Position numbers and translations under genes: made by a program. A stretch of 64,000 nucleotides of DNA from Carya illinoinensis (lineage: Eukaryota; Streptophyta; Magnoliopsida; Fagales; Juglandaceae): contig NC_056752.1 in assembly GCF_018687715.1 (NCBI RefSeq), positions 4,092,001 through 4,156,000 on the forward strand, written 5' to 3'. The stretch's first letter is position 1; every line of letters begins with the position of its first letter. Of the stretch, positions 1 to 11,233 are shown piece by piece. Below the pieces are notes generated by a model. The model searched no databases, had not been told where the DNA came from, and saw nothing but the letters and a program-made list of their open reading frames with translations.

Positions 1-1073
1 TGGCAGCCGCAGGGGACTTGTTGTATACTGGGTCCGATAGCAAGAACATCCGGGTCTGGAAGAATCAACGACAGTTTTCTGGGTTCAAATCGGATAGCGG
101 GTTGGTTAAAGCAATAGTCATTGCTGGGAAGAGGATCTTTACGGGTCATCAAGACGGGAGGATCCGAGTGTGGAAGATATCATCGAAGAATCCAAGCGTT
201 CACAAGCGTGTAGGGACGCTTCCAACCGTGGGAGATTATCTCAAAAGCTCGATGAAACCAAAGAACTACGTGGAAGTGAGGCGTCACCGCAGCGTAGTAT
301 GGATCAAACACTATGATGCCATCTCGTGCCTTAGCTTGAGCGAAGATAGATCTCTACTCTATTCAGCTTCTTGGGACAAGACTTTCAAAGTCTGGCGAAT
401 CTCAGACTCCAAGTGCTTGGAATCAATCAATGCTCATGACGACGCCGTGAATACCTTGGTAGCGGGTTTTGACGGCTTAGTGTTCACTGGCTCTGCCGAT
501 GGTACCATCAAGGTTTGGCGCAGAGAGGTACAAGGGAAGGGAACGAAGCATTTCTTTTCACAAACGTTGTTGAAGCAAGAGTGCGCGGTGACAGCATTGG
601 TTGTTGATCCTGAAGGCACCTTAGTTTACAGCGGCTCATCGGACGGGCTTGTTAACTACTGGGAGCGCGAGAACTCTCTTTCGCACGGCGGGGTATTGAA
701 AGGCCATAAACTGGCAGTTTTGTGCTTAGCCACGGCTGGGAAGCTTGTATTAAGCGGATCAGCAGACATGGGGATATGTGTGTGGAAGAGAACGACGAGA
801 TTGGAGGGATCAGAGCACACATGCTTGTCGGTGTTGACGGGTCATACCGGGCCGGTCAAGTGTTTGGTCGTGGGAAAGGATCACAAATCAACGGCCAAGG
901 AGCAGCAGCGGTGGATTTTGTACAGTGGCAGTTTGGACGAGTCCGTGAAGGTGTGGAAGGTTTCGGAGGAAGGGCCAATAACCATGGAACAGAATATTGA
1001 TAATCAAGTACGGCACAACGGTACTCCGGTGCTCCCTTTGAAGTCAGCCCCAAGCTTCTCCAACCGCGCATGA
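1..1073 (+). CDS. WD40-repeat protein of JINGUBANG type (5' end outside window)
   Basis: The reading frame is open from the first base (codons in phase from base 3) to TGA at 1071-1073, so the start lies upstream. About 356 residues are visible. Seven WD-type blades can be counted by their terminal motifs: IRVWK, IRVWK, FKVWR, IKVWR, VNYWE, ICVWK and VKVWK, each preceded by a GS/SAS-x-D turn. That is enough for one seven-bladed propeller. The long insert after blade 2 followed by a '[10 protein letters not shown]' stretch is typical of the plant JINGUBANG family, whose founding member represses pollen germination in Arabidopsis. No membrane segment or signal peptide is seen; a soluble scaffold is expected. 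No intron interrupts the visible part, as is usual for the family. The exact paralogue cannot be decided from this fragment. Confidence 0.88.
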   Translation, partial: AAAGDLLYTGSDSKNIRVWKNQRQFSGFKSDSGLVKAIVIAGKRIFTGHQDGRIRVWKISSKNPSVHKRVGTLPTVGDYLKSSMKPKNYVEVRRHRSVVWIKHYDAISCLSLSEDRSLLYSASWDKTFKVWRISDSKCLESINAHDDAVNTLVAGFDGLVFTGSADGTIKVWRREVQGKGTKHFFSQTLLKQECAVTALVVDPEGTLVYSGSSDGLVNYWERENSLSHGGVLKGHKLAVLCLATAGKLVLSGSADMGICVWKRTTRLEGSEHTCLSVLTGHTGPVKCLVVGKDHKSTAKEQQRWILYSGSLDESVKVWKVSEEGPITMEQNIDNQVRHNGTPVLPLKSAPSFSNRA

Positions 1074-1662
1074 TGGTATTTGAAGTACGTACGTGTAAAG
1101 TACCTACTGTGTGAATTTGATATCCGATATTGTCCCCATGCAATGCATGCATGCTGTCACATAAGACTGGCTTAGCTAGCAGCTTCACAATATATTTGAT
1201 TCGTTTTTTTTTTTGTTTCCTTTGTTCAGAAACGTAATTAAAAAGAAAGATCGGAGGATTTGGCTGGGTCGTTCGATCTGTGAATAATATAATTAATTAT
1301 ATATTCTCACTATATATATATATATATGAAAGGAAATCGACTAATGTCCAATTTGGATTCTCTAACTCATTTCAACTTATTTCAATTTATTTAATCTAAT
1401 TATTACAATTTTTTTAAATTTCAACACAAAATATAATAAACAATTCAACCATTTCAAATTCTAACACAATAATAATATTAAAAAATAATATTCTAACAAT
1501 ATTTTATTTAACTTTTAACTTTTATCTCAACTCAACTCAACTCAATTCAGCTTAACAATATCAAAATGCAGCCTAAATATTGGAATCTACTGCATGATTG
1601 TGTTGATCATCATAATGAGGCTGATTAAAGCCTTATATGTCAAATTCATTAATGATTTAAAG
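1074..1662. other. Spacer with 3' flank of WD40 gene and an AT-rich MITE-like stretch
   Basis: No gene is seen. It holds the 3' flank of the WD40 gene, a short (TA)n run near 1311-1327, and at about 1350-1575 a sequence rich in CTCAACT/TTTCAA motifs. That stretch resembles the Tourist-like MITE family found at 14670, 18700 and 42970. Confidence 0.5.
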
Positions 1663-2287
1663 CAATGGCGGAATTAGGAATTTACTCTAGGAGGGTCAAA
1701 TAAAACTAGAATAATATACATAAAATATTTTTTGTTCTACTTTTATACAATTTTTTTTACGATATATAATAATTTGATAGAAAGATTTATAATAAAAATA
1801 AAATACATTTAATACAACTTATATATTAAAAAAGTATTTGATATGTCAAGAATAATATATCATTGAAATAATATAAAGACATTCATATAAATATATTAAA
1901 CAAAATAAGTATAGAGTGTCCAAAATTCTAACTTGCGTTCTTTTAAACAAACAAAATTATCAAGTATTGAATCTAAATTAAAATTCTTAGTTATATCTCT
2001 TTCAATATAAATAATGGAAAGATGTTAGAAATATTACTAGTTATAGTTATATTTTTTTTAAATTTTATTTATAATAAAAATATGTATTTTATTTTATATG
2101 AGATGTGTTTTATTTATTTCGTTTTTATATTAGATTAAATTTTATAGAGCGGCCAAAATAATTTTTAGATGAGGGACAATACATGATAAATTAATATTAT
2201 TTTATTAAATCAAGAAAATTAATATATATATATTTTTCAAATTTCTAGAAGGCCATGGCTCCTTGTCCCAACGTGACTTCGTCATTG
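1663..2287. mobile_element. hAT-like MITE (CAATGGCGGA...TCATTG)
   Basis: The ends CAATGGCGGAATTAG and, read inward from the other side, CAATGACGAAGTCAC match at about 10 of 15 positions. Outside them lie near-identical 8-bp direct repeats, ATTTAAAG at 1655-1662 and GTTTAAAG at 2288-2295. An 8-bp duplication is characteristic of hAT transposons. The 625-bp body is AT-rich with no ORF, so it is non-autonomous. The 'GGCGGA' end resembles a MITE family widespread in plants; that is recollection, not a search result. Confidence 0.7.
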
Positions 2288-2295
2288 GTTTAAAG

Positions 2296-3250
2296 CTATA
2301 AATAAAATTAAATGAGATAAAATATTTTTTAAATCTAAATAAAATCTTAATTACTTAACCCTTTATGTTCTAAGTCATGAGTACTGATCCATTGCTGATA
2401 TTATATTTGTTAGTAAGGAGCTAGAAAAACAAGACGAATAATTTGTTGCTGAGATATATCTTCAAGAAGAAGCTGCAAGCATGCCTTTGAAAATTTGGAA
2501 GAATAATTAGTACTGCAGTTCACCTTGTCCTTTTGTACCAAAAAGTGCGGATAAAAACCTAAAACGACGACTTTCTGATACTTGCCTGGTGTGAAACGAA
2601 TCAAAGTTTTGAAGTTTCTACCACACGAAAGTACCAGTCTTCCAGCTTGCCGGTAAAATCAAGGAAATAAAAGTCTTCATGATCAGCATGCGTTTTGGTA
2701 AGCCATGCTTTTCGGCTTGAATGAGAAAGATTCATGATGTATTTTATAATTAATTTTTTTAATATAATGTATTATATCATATCATATGTTAATTTTTAAG
2801 TTTATTATTATCAAAAATTAATTAAAGCATTTTTCGAAGAATCAATTAGAATAAGGCTTTTCTCCATGCATGCATCTCTCATAATTATCGATGATCTACA
2901 TCCAATTAAGTTTTTTAGTGCTTTGAAATATTGTGGTAGGTTGAAAGTATAAACTTTCATGTTTCGCTGGTCATGAATATCGATCGCATCTTTTGACCGG
3001 TCAGATTTTTAGCATTCTGCTTTTTCTGCCGCCATGGTGACTTCATGCACTGAAAATGAGTTTTAACTCCACTGATATGTGTGTATATATATATATATAT
3101 AATTTCAACAATTGAATTAATTATCATTATAAGAAAACTTGATTTTTACTTTTTCATTTTTCACGACAATTCAAGTTTTAGCATTTTCATCGTTTTAATT
3201 TTTGGTGAGTAAAAACTCGTTAATAAAAACTAACTTTCACAGTGAAAGTA
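2296..3250. other. AT-rich intergenic spacer
   Basis: I see no gene, RNA or clear repeat here apart from a short (TA)n run near 3088-3102. Short ORFs have no recognisable content. Confidence 0.5.
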
Positions 3251-3506
3251 TGTAAGAAATATAATGAAAACAATTCTGAATGCTCGATCTAGTTCACAAG
3301 ACTCTCTTTTATATATAGTGATTGTATACATGGAAAATACAAGGAAATGTAATCTGCAAATCAATTGCCTAAAATTATCGACATGATACAAGGATGATCA
3401 TTGCGCTGACTGCTCCTAAGTATAAGGGTCAAAGTTTTCATAGCTGTTGGCATATTGTTATCCCTTAGAATCAGGGACAATTGTATATGTAGATATTTTC
3501 TTAACA
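3251..3506 (-). repeat. 3' LTR of the Copia element
   Basis: This 256-bp terminal repeat is paired with 7425-7694. Its start (TGTAAG) and end (TTAACA) match the other LTR. The divergence between the copies implies an old insertion. Confidence 0.88.
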
Positions 3507-3733
3507 AACTCAACGGGGAGAGAACCACATTAAGTTTGTCTTGCATGAGTGAAAATTTGGCTAAGACGGTAGGCTTCGTAAGAACGTCAGCGGGTTAATC
3601 ACGGCTTGAGATAAAACGAACTTCAAGTGACTTTTGTTGTACCTTTTTCCGAATAAAGTAGTAATCAATTTCCACATGTTTGGTGCGGGCATGGAAAACG
3701 GGGTTCACCGTGAGATAAGTGGCCCATATGTTA

Positions 3734-6245
3734 TCACACCAAACAACGAGTCTTGAGGAAAGAAAAACACAAGGGAAAGAAAAACACAAGCTCACGCAAT
3801 AGGGACTGAAGCCAAAGTGACTCAGTTGTGGCATGAGCAACGACTCTGTATTCTACTTCCGTATTGGAGCATGCAACAGTTGGTTGCTTTTTGGAATTCC
3901 AGGAAATCAAGTTGGGGTCGAAATAGATGCAATAGTCAGACATATAGCGGCGATCATCGGAGCAGCCAGCCCAATCAGCTTCACAATAAATGGAGAGCTG
4001 AGTGGATGCGTCTAGTCGAATGTGTAGACCAAAGTCGATGGAGAATTTCTGATAGCAGAGTATGCGCTTCACAACCGACCAGTGAATTTCAATTGGTTTG
4101 TGCATGAACTAACAAACTTTATTGACGGCATAAGAGATGTCTGGCCAAGTCAAGGATAAATATTGTAAAGCGCCAACGACGCTACGATACTGTGAGGGAT
4201 CATCACAAGAAGCACAATCAAACAGAGAGAGTTGTTGCGAGGATGACATCGGATATAACACGGGCTTTGCTTCTATCATATTTGTGCGCTTGAGAATTTT
4301 ATAGATATATTATCTTTGGGAGAGAAAAAGACCAAAAGAGGTACTAGAGGCTTCAATACCCAAGAAAAAGCTTATGACACCTAAATCCTTTACGCCAAAC
4401 TCATGACTAAGATCCTGGATAAGATGAGAGATAGCTTGTGAACTGGAGCCTATGACCACAATATCATCCATGTAGATTAGGAGAAACAACTGAACTGAGC
4501 CTGTTGTATAGATGAAAAGAGACGAGTCTGAACTTGAATTGATGAAGCCCAAGGTAAGAATATAATTACTGAGTCTTGAATACTAGGGATGGGGTGCCTG
4601 CTTCAAACCGTAAAGAGCTTTATGAAGCTTGCAGACGTGCGTCGGGAAGTTGGGGTCCGCATAGCCGATGGGTTGGTGCATGTAAACCTCTTCAGCTAAG
4701 AAACCGTGAAGAAAGGCATTTTGGACGTCAATTTGATGGATTTCCCAGTTGTGAGATACGGCAATGCTAAGAACTAGATGGATTGTCGTAGGCTTGACAA
4801 CCGGACTGAAAGTGTCATCAAAATCAATACCTTGTTGTTGATGGTATTCTTTAGCTACTAATCAGGCCTTGCGTCTGTCAAGAGTGCCGTCAAACGTCTT
4901 CTTAGTTTTAAGAACCCACATGGAGCCAACAACATTCAATTTTGGATGAGCAGGAACTAACGACTGGGTGCCTTTTTCATTAGTGCAGAAAACTCAGCAT
5001 CCATTACAGACCTCCATTCAGCATATTTGCTTATCTCAATATAACTGGAATGAGCTTTAGGCATAGAACACATAGTGAGTAAAGCTTTGGGTAGAGAGTA
5101 ACGGATTGTACCATCAGTGAAGGATTTTGGCTTGATAATGTGATTCTGTGATCAAGTCCTCATTTGGTGAGGATGAGCCGCGGGAGCTTCAATTGCAATA
5201 GCAAGAGCAAGAGAATCATGAGATGATGATGGTGAGGAACAAAGAGTTGGTGAAGAGGGAGAATTAGAGGGTGACATAGTAGGCAAGTCAGAGAGGGCAG
5301 GTGGAGAGGCCATAGGAGCCGACATCGTGGCATCATCTAGGAAGAGAGTTGGCGAAGTGGCTGTATGGGGGCTTGACTGGAAGTTAATGGAAAAAAGCAA
5401 GAGAATAGTGTCTGGTTGAGATGAATTGGGTGGAGGAGAGACATGTGTTGTTTGAGAGAAAGGGAATACATGTTCATCAAAGACCACGTGTTGAGACACT
5501 ATTATTTTGCCTGTGGATGGGTCGAGACATTTGTATCCTCAATGCATATTGCTGAGACCTAGAAACACACATTGCTTCAAACGGAAATCAAGGTGATTAA
5601 GATTAAAGGGTTGAAGAAAGGGGTAGCATGCACAGTCGAAAACACTCGTAAGGGAAAAATTAGGATCACGACCAAATAATTTTTGGAGAGGTGTCGTATT
5701 AAAAGAAGTTATGGGAAGTCGATTAATGAGATATATGGCCATTAAAAAGGCATGATCCTATAATGAAAGAGGAACCAAACTATGAGAAAAAAGTGACAAA
5801 CCAGTTTTCACAACATGACAGTATTTTCATTCGACGGAGCCGTTTTGTTGAGACGGTGTTTTCCTCGTTGACAGCTGGAACTAATGCCAAGAGCTTTATT
5901 TGTTGAAATTGGAAGGGAGAACTGAGAAATGAGGCGCCGAAAAGTTTGGTATGATGAATGTCCCATTCGAGAGTGCCACATTTCAAGAGGAACACATTGA
6001 CAAGTAAAGGATTGTAGTTGAGTAGAAGAAGAGACAACGAAAGGGAAAGGAGATAGACCATCTTTAGTTTTGTCACGCAATAGTATTCTCTCGGTGGTTT
6101 CATCCTTCACTAAAAAATAAGAGGAGTGAAACTCAATAAAGACATGATTATCATTAGCAAATTGACTAACAGAAATAAGGTTCTTCTGAATGTGAGGAAC
6201 ATGTAAAAGATGTGGTAAATAAAATTTGTGGGAAGGAGCATGCAA
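3734..6245 (-). pseudogene. Copia Pol remnant: integrase, reverse transcriptase, RNase H pieces
   Basis: Blocks on the minus strand run as follows. GAG-pre-integrase with 'MWHSRMGHSS' lies at 6245-5808. The integrase C-terminal part ('YLINRLP', 'LFGRDP') lies at 5742-5539. A Ser/Pro-rich linker lies at 5499-5152. Reverse transcriptase with the catalytic 'YMDD' box lies at 4552-4310. RNase H with 'DWAGC' and 'SNTEVEYR' lies at 4105-3840. Only about 65 bp separates the first two blocks, so the D,D,E catalytic core of integrase is gone. Most of the reverse-transcriptase fingers (about 4560-5150) are scrambled by stops and frameshifts. Confidence 0.87.
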
Positions 6246-6479
6246 GTTGCAGGATCCAATGTTGTGTATGTGTAAACTTGCACCATCGCCAACTTATATC
6301 TGGTCAATGTTTGTTTAAGGCTCAGAGTGAATATTGAAAATTTGAAATTCACTAGTGAGATGATTGGTAGATTCGGTGTTAGGATACCAATTTGCATCAG
6401 GAGTGGACTGTTGAACAGTTAAGTAGGCCACCATGTTGGGTCTGATCAAAGCGATGGTAACATTGAATGGTTGTATGGC

Positions 6480-7377
6480 CGGTTTTACCACAGACTTGAC
6501 AAAGTGTTCGAGAAGATGATTGTTGACCAGGTCTGCCTTTTCCACGTCCATTTCGATCTCGTCCTAAAAAATTGTTGTGTTGATAAGATTGCTATGGAGG
6601 ACATTGAGGAGAAGAATATGGTTGTTGTGAACAAAAAGATTGTTGGTGAGAAGAATGTTTGCCTCCTCAAGGCCAAGAGCCTTCAGATCGTGTAGCAGTG
6701 TTGATGGAACCAATAGCTGCTTCAAGAGCAAGGTTGTGTTGTTCCAAGCGCAACTCAAAATTGAGGAGATGATTGAATAAATCTTCTCTACGCATTGGAT
6801 TGGACCGAGTAACGATAGCAATGACAATTGCATTATAGGTGGAGTCGAGCCCACCAAGTAGATAGGACTTAAATTCATGAGGCACCAATGGCTCACCAAT
6901 AGCGGCTAAAGTGTCTAGATGAGTCTTGATCTTTTGAAAATAATTAGAGATGGATTGATTTTCTTTCTTCATGACAGATAGTAGTTGTCTAGTTTGCATG
7001 GCACGAGCACATGAATGAGAGGAGAAAATAGTCTCCAAAGCGATCCAAACTTCTCTAGAGGTGGAGATTCCCACCATTTGAGCCAGAATATTTTCAGACA
7101 AAGAGGAGACTAGTGTGCTTAGCACCACTTGATCTTGATCAAACTAGACAGGGTAAGTGGGGTTGGGGATTTCCAAAGGAGCAGTATCAGACGTTGCTGC
7201 TGCATGGTTGGTTATATGAGTGGGTGGCTGGGTTATGGAACCATCAACAAAGCCGAAAAGCCTTTGCCAATGTAAGTATGGTTCTATTTGAGCTTTCCAC
7301 AAGAGATAATTGTCTTTAGTAAGTTTAATGGTAACAGTGATGTGGACACTAGCGGGAATCACTGGAGTGGAAGCCAT
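6480..7377 (-). pseudogene. Copia Gag remnant (UBN2-type) with CCHC zinc knuckle
   Basis: The minus-strand ATG at 7377 opens a typical Copia Gag with a 'DNYLLWKAQIEPYL' N-terminus, which matches the plant retrotransposon Gag N-terminal family. A stop near 7143 interrupts it; the same frame resumes with 'REVWIALE' and 'LLGGLDSTYN', landmarks of UBN2. After a further frameshift near 6666 the minus strand at about 6480-6530 encodes a CX2CX4HX4C knuckle (CQVCGKTGHTTIQC). The first stop is consistent with a Trp codon changed to TAG. No intact product is possible. Confidence 0.85.
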
Positions 7378-7424
7378 TGGAAAAAAATAAAAGAGACAAA
7401 GGTCGTGTTAAAGCTCTGACACCA

Positions 7425-7694
7425 TGTAAGAAATATAATGAAAACAATTCTAGATGCCTGATCTAGTTCACAAGACTCACATTTATATATACTGATTGTA
7501 TACAAGGTAAATACAAGGAAATGTAAACTGCAAATCAATTGCCTAAAAGGATAACCGTTGCACTGATACAAGGATACAAGGATGACCTTTGCACTGACTG
7601 CTCCTTAGTATAATGGTCAAAGTTTCCATAGTTGTTGGCAGATTATTATCCCTTAGAATCAGGGACAATTGTATATGTAGATATTTTCTTAACA
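7425..7694 (-). repeat. 5' LTR of the Copia element
   Basis: This 270-bp terminal repeat is about 90% similar by eye to the copy at 3251-3506. It contains a short extra stretch (ACAAGGATACAAGGATGAC) absent from the other copy. The LTR edge abuts the primer-binding site exactly. Confidence 0.88.
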
Positions 7695-8850
7695 AAGCAA
7701 ATTATCGCTGTTGTGTTTGGTTCTCTCCTATATGGAAGATGGCCCATGTGGGACGATTATACCCACATGGAGAGAGAATTTAGGCCCAATTTAATTAGAT
7801 TTTAAACCTAAGTGCAGTTGTTATTAGGGAATGGGGATAACAAATGAAAAACATGAGAGTGATATTGGGAGAGGAAAAGACACAAGCCAAAACAAAGGAA
7901 CTCGTCTAGCTTTAATTATACTCTTTAATTGGAGTTGTATGTGGTTTGACTGAGCTGAGATTTTGTAGGCACGTTCACAACTCCAGAGTTTACAATCTGA
8001 ACAATGGATATTAGATTTGGAGTAGTATTCCTGGTGTAGAGGCCGGTTGTGAATAGTAACACATTTTGGTGAGGTATCTCATAATCATATTGTTTGGTTG
8101 CTAATAAAGTGAGTCTTGGGATTATTGTCGACTGTATACCTCTAATTTTATTTAGAGAACAATTACATACCCATTATTTGTTGATAGTGGATATTTGGGT
8201 GGACTACGGTTCCATAGTTTTTCCTCCAACACTAAATAGGTTTTCTTCATAAAAATTGCTTGTCTCTATGTATTCTATTTAATTACTTTTTAACATGTTC
8301 ATACAAAGTGAGAGAAAATTATTTATGCTGTTAATTAGTGATTGATTTGGTTATTCCAAATCAATAACTGATTTCTTTCAACAACCACAAATATGTTAAT
8401 ATGAACAAATTCTCAACTTATGATACAAGAGTATACATTTTTTTATAGTACTATATATTTATGTCTAGAATGATATATAACTGTTATAACAAATATTTAT
8501 TTATTTATTTTTAATATTTATTTCCTTTAATATATAATTACCAACAATCACAAAAGCATAATTGTTATATATAACATGATTAACACACTTCTCTAAGAGA
8601 AACATATTATTTGTATAAAAATAATAGACGTTAAAACATGAGATAAAAATGAATTGATGTATGAGGAATAATGGAAAGAATATAATTACCAAAAAACAAA
8701 AAGATGAATGCTAGCTAGCTAGCAAGCAAGCAAACGAACTTATGATCTAATGCTCACCATCATGAAATTGGTACTGGAATAATTAGAATTATTTTCTTCT
8801 TTTCTATAAAAGGGTAATTAGAATCCTATGCAATTTTATGATTTAATGGT
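7695..8850. other. Intergenic spacer, apparently single-copy
   Basis: No convincing gene is seen. Base composition is more balanced up to about 8250, then strongly AT-rich. The only longer ORF (minus, 8501-8692) is low-complexity Phe/Ile/Tyr and not credible. Confidence 0.45.
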
Positions 8851-8851
8851 G

Positions 8852-9050
8852 TAGGGAGGTTTGGATAATGAGTTGAGATTAGATAAGTTGAGATGAAAAT
8901 TAAAAGTTTAAAATTGAATAAAAGATTATTTTTTATTTTTAAATTTGAAAAAATTGAATTGTTTAATATATTCTGTTTGAAAATTTGATAAAATTATAAT
9001 TATTAGATGAGTTAAAATTCTCAGATATAATAGTTTTAGTACTAGATTGA
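8852..9050. mobile_element. Tourist-like MITE copy
   Basis: It begins with GGGAGGTTTGGATAATGAGT and continues with the GAGATGAAAATTAAAAG and TTGAAAAAATTGAATTG stretches shared with the copies at 14670, 18700 and 42970. The right end is not sharply definable. Confidence 0.5.
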
Positions 9051-10640
9051 ATACTTACAATATTTTAGAATACATGTGAATAATAATTAAATAGTTTGTA
9101 AATAATAATAAAATTGTTTGAGTTAAAATATTTTATTAGATTTTTATAAATAAAAAAGAAAAAATTGAATAAAAATATTAAAAAGTTAAAAAATTGACTT
9201 AATATAATTTTGTAATATTAATTTTGTTTTAAAATTTAAAAAAATTTTATTATTTTTTTATATTTTGTTTAAAATTTTAGAAAAATTTTAATAATGAGAA
9301 GAAAAAAAAATATTTAAAATTAAAAAATATTTTATATTAAAAAAAGTTTTAAAAATAAATATCTAAAAATATTTAAAAATACTCGAGATATTTCCTGATA
9401 CGTGACAGTGGAATCCTAGTAATTCCTGACCAACCTACACTAACACTAGCCACAGTCACGAGTTTCACGAGAAAAAAGTGTAGCCAGCAGCCGTACTTTA
9501 TAGCCCACAAAGTGACAAAATTCTCATTGCCGTTTTACGAATTGGTCCCCCCACGGGCCCACATAACCATCCAGTCCCCACCAAGCCCATAATCCCTACT
9601 ATTCTTTTTCCCTATATATTCATTTTAAAAAAACAAATACTTAATTATTGAAGCTGTAATGCTAATTTGGATAATAAAATAATAATACCAAACCTGCTCA
9701 TTATTCTCTGAATCTTTAAAATAAATAAAAACTTAAGAAAAACTTGCACTTTATGCTTTTTAGTCTATATACTTAATTCATTAAAGATATATTAAAAAAC
9801 TTACGAATTAAAATACAAATTAATATGCTATATGACTTGACAATGTACTTTAGATTATAAATTTTTTTTTAATTATAAAATAGATATAATATATTATAAT
9901 TTGTATTTTTTTTAATAAGATCTTTGTATAGAACTCCCACATTCAATTCTTTAAATACCAAAATATGAAAAATGAAGTAATGATTAATAAATAGTAACTT
10001 TAATTCATTTTAATAATAAAAAATAAAAAATAATATTTACAGTTTCAAGATGTACAATTTATATACATTTCTTTTGAAAAGAAATAGATAAATATGGAAT
10101 GGTGTCTAATTTCTATATATTTTTGTTTAAAAAAAAGTAAATAAATCTAGAATTTACATAAAAAATCTCATTTTTAATAGTTGATTGATAATTACGCAAA
10201 ACTTGCGTTCACATTCATGTGACTAAAAATATTTTTTAACTCAACAGTTTTTTACACATAAATTTATAATATTTTAATTTTTTATAAATCTTATATTTAA
10301 ATTTATCGTAACGTCTAAACACATCTAAACTTATTTTAATAAGATTTTATAAAATTTATTTCACCATTTTAATTTACTATTATTTATAAAAAATTTAAAA
10401 CATCTTAATTTAACTCAATATCTAAATAGGATATTAAAAGAATATCAAGCATTATTGATAATTACGGATAATTACGGATAAAGATAAGTACCGAAAATAT
10501 AGCTGAATCTCCGTAGAGAATGCTCTTTTTAACTTTACAAGAGTTCACTTTCACAAAATTTGAATTCAGAATTTAAATGAGGATTTTAGCATTCATTCAC
10601 GCCACAATGATGAGCATGTTTTTCCGTCGTTGAATGGGGG
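9051..10640. other. AT-rich spacer with a GC-richer island at 9390-9620
   Basis: Most of this stretch is A/T homopolymer-rich. The island at about 9390-9620 contains CACGGGCCCAC and a TATATATTC box and stands out in composition. No ORF or known repeat was recognised in it; it could be a distal part of the XLG promoter. Confidence 0.35.
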
Positions 10641-10644
10641 TCCC

Positions 10645-11233
10645 AACCCCACCCCCACCCCCACCTTATCTACCTTTAGTCCAACAAAACCAAACACATT
10701 AAAATAGAAAAAAGGGTAAATATATGATTCCCACTCCGAACACGGTCGCTGTTCTCCGATGCTGTCTTTTTCCTCCCTCACGCTTTCCCAATACACACAT
10801 TTTCCTTCACCCACCAAACCAAACACATTTTACAAACAGAACTCTCTGGCTTTGGATTTCCCCAATATTTTCCTCCGCCTCCTCCTCATTCTTCTCCCGA
10901 TTCCTTTTCTCTTCTTCCACTCCTCCAACCAGGTATGCAAAATCATATTCCAACCCTTTCCTTTACTATTTCCATTTCTCTTTGCTTCCAAGCAAAGTTC
11001 AATTCCACACACTTTTTCAGTTCTTACAGTTAACGTTCTTTCTCCTTTTTTCTATTATCTACACGATTAACCCGAAAATTAGGGCTACTTTCCAAGTAAC
11101 AAGGGGTTTGAGGAACTCTTTCTTTGCTTTTCAATTTGGAGCTCAAGAAAGATAGGCTTAGAGCTCCGTGTTTTAATCGGTGAGGATTGGAATTCGGGTT
11201 TGTGTTGAAATTCGGATTAAGTTTGTTTAGACT
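10645..11233 (+). promoter_or_regulatory. Promoter/5' leader of the XLG gene
   Basis: A CCCCCA-type run lies at about 10648-10664 and an AAATATATGA box near 10713. Then follows a C/T-rich leader (10740-11060) typical of a plant 5' UTR. CAG|GTATGC at 10930-10938 could be a donor, with a T-rich tract and CAG ending at 11020 as acceptor, giving an 88-bp leader intron. The in-frame TAG at 11228-11230 just before the ATG supports the start at 11234. The leader intron is inference from splice motifs only. Confidence 0.45.

Larger units (their letters stand above)
3251..7694 (-). mobile_element. Degenerate Ty1/Copia LTR retrotransposon, full length
   Basis: This 4.44-kb element has two related LTRs (3251-3506 and 7425-7694), each running TGTAAGAA...TTAACA on the plus strand. 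A primer-binding site lies directly beside the right LTR: on the minus strand 7424-7411 reads TGGTGTCAGAGCTT, close to the initiator-Met tRNA site usual in Copia elements. That fixes the orientation as minus. Flanking 5-mers AAGTA (3246-3250) and AAGCA (7695-7699) look like a target duplication with one change. The protein order on the minus strand is Gag, zinc knuckle, GAG-pre-integrase, integrase C-terminus, reverse transcriptase, RNase H, which is the Copia order. Stops, frameshifts and a missing integrase core make it non-functional. Confidence 0.9.

Noticed and set aside
10724..11155. Ser/Phe/Pro-rich ORF upstream of XLG
   Set aside because: It is the C/T-rich 5' leader read as protein; composition follows the CT tract and an in-frame stop precedes the true start.
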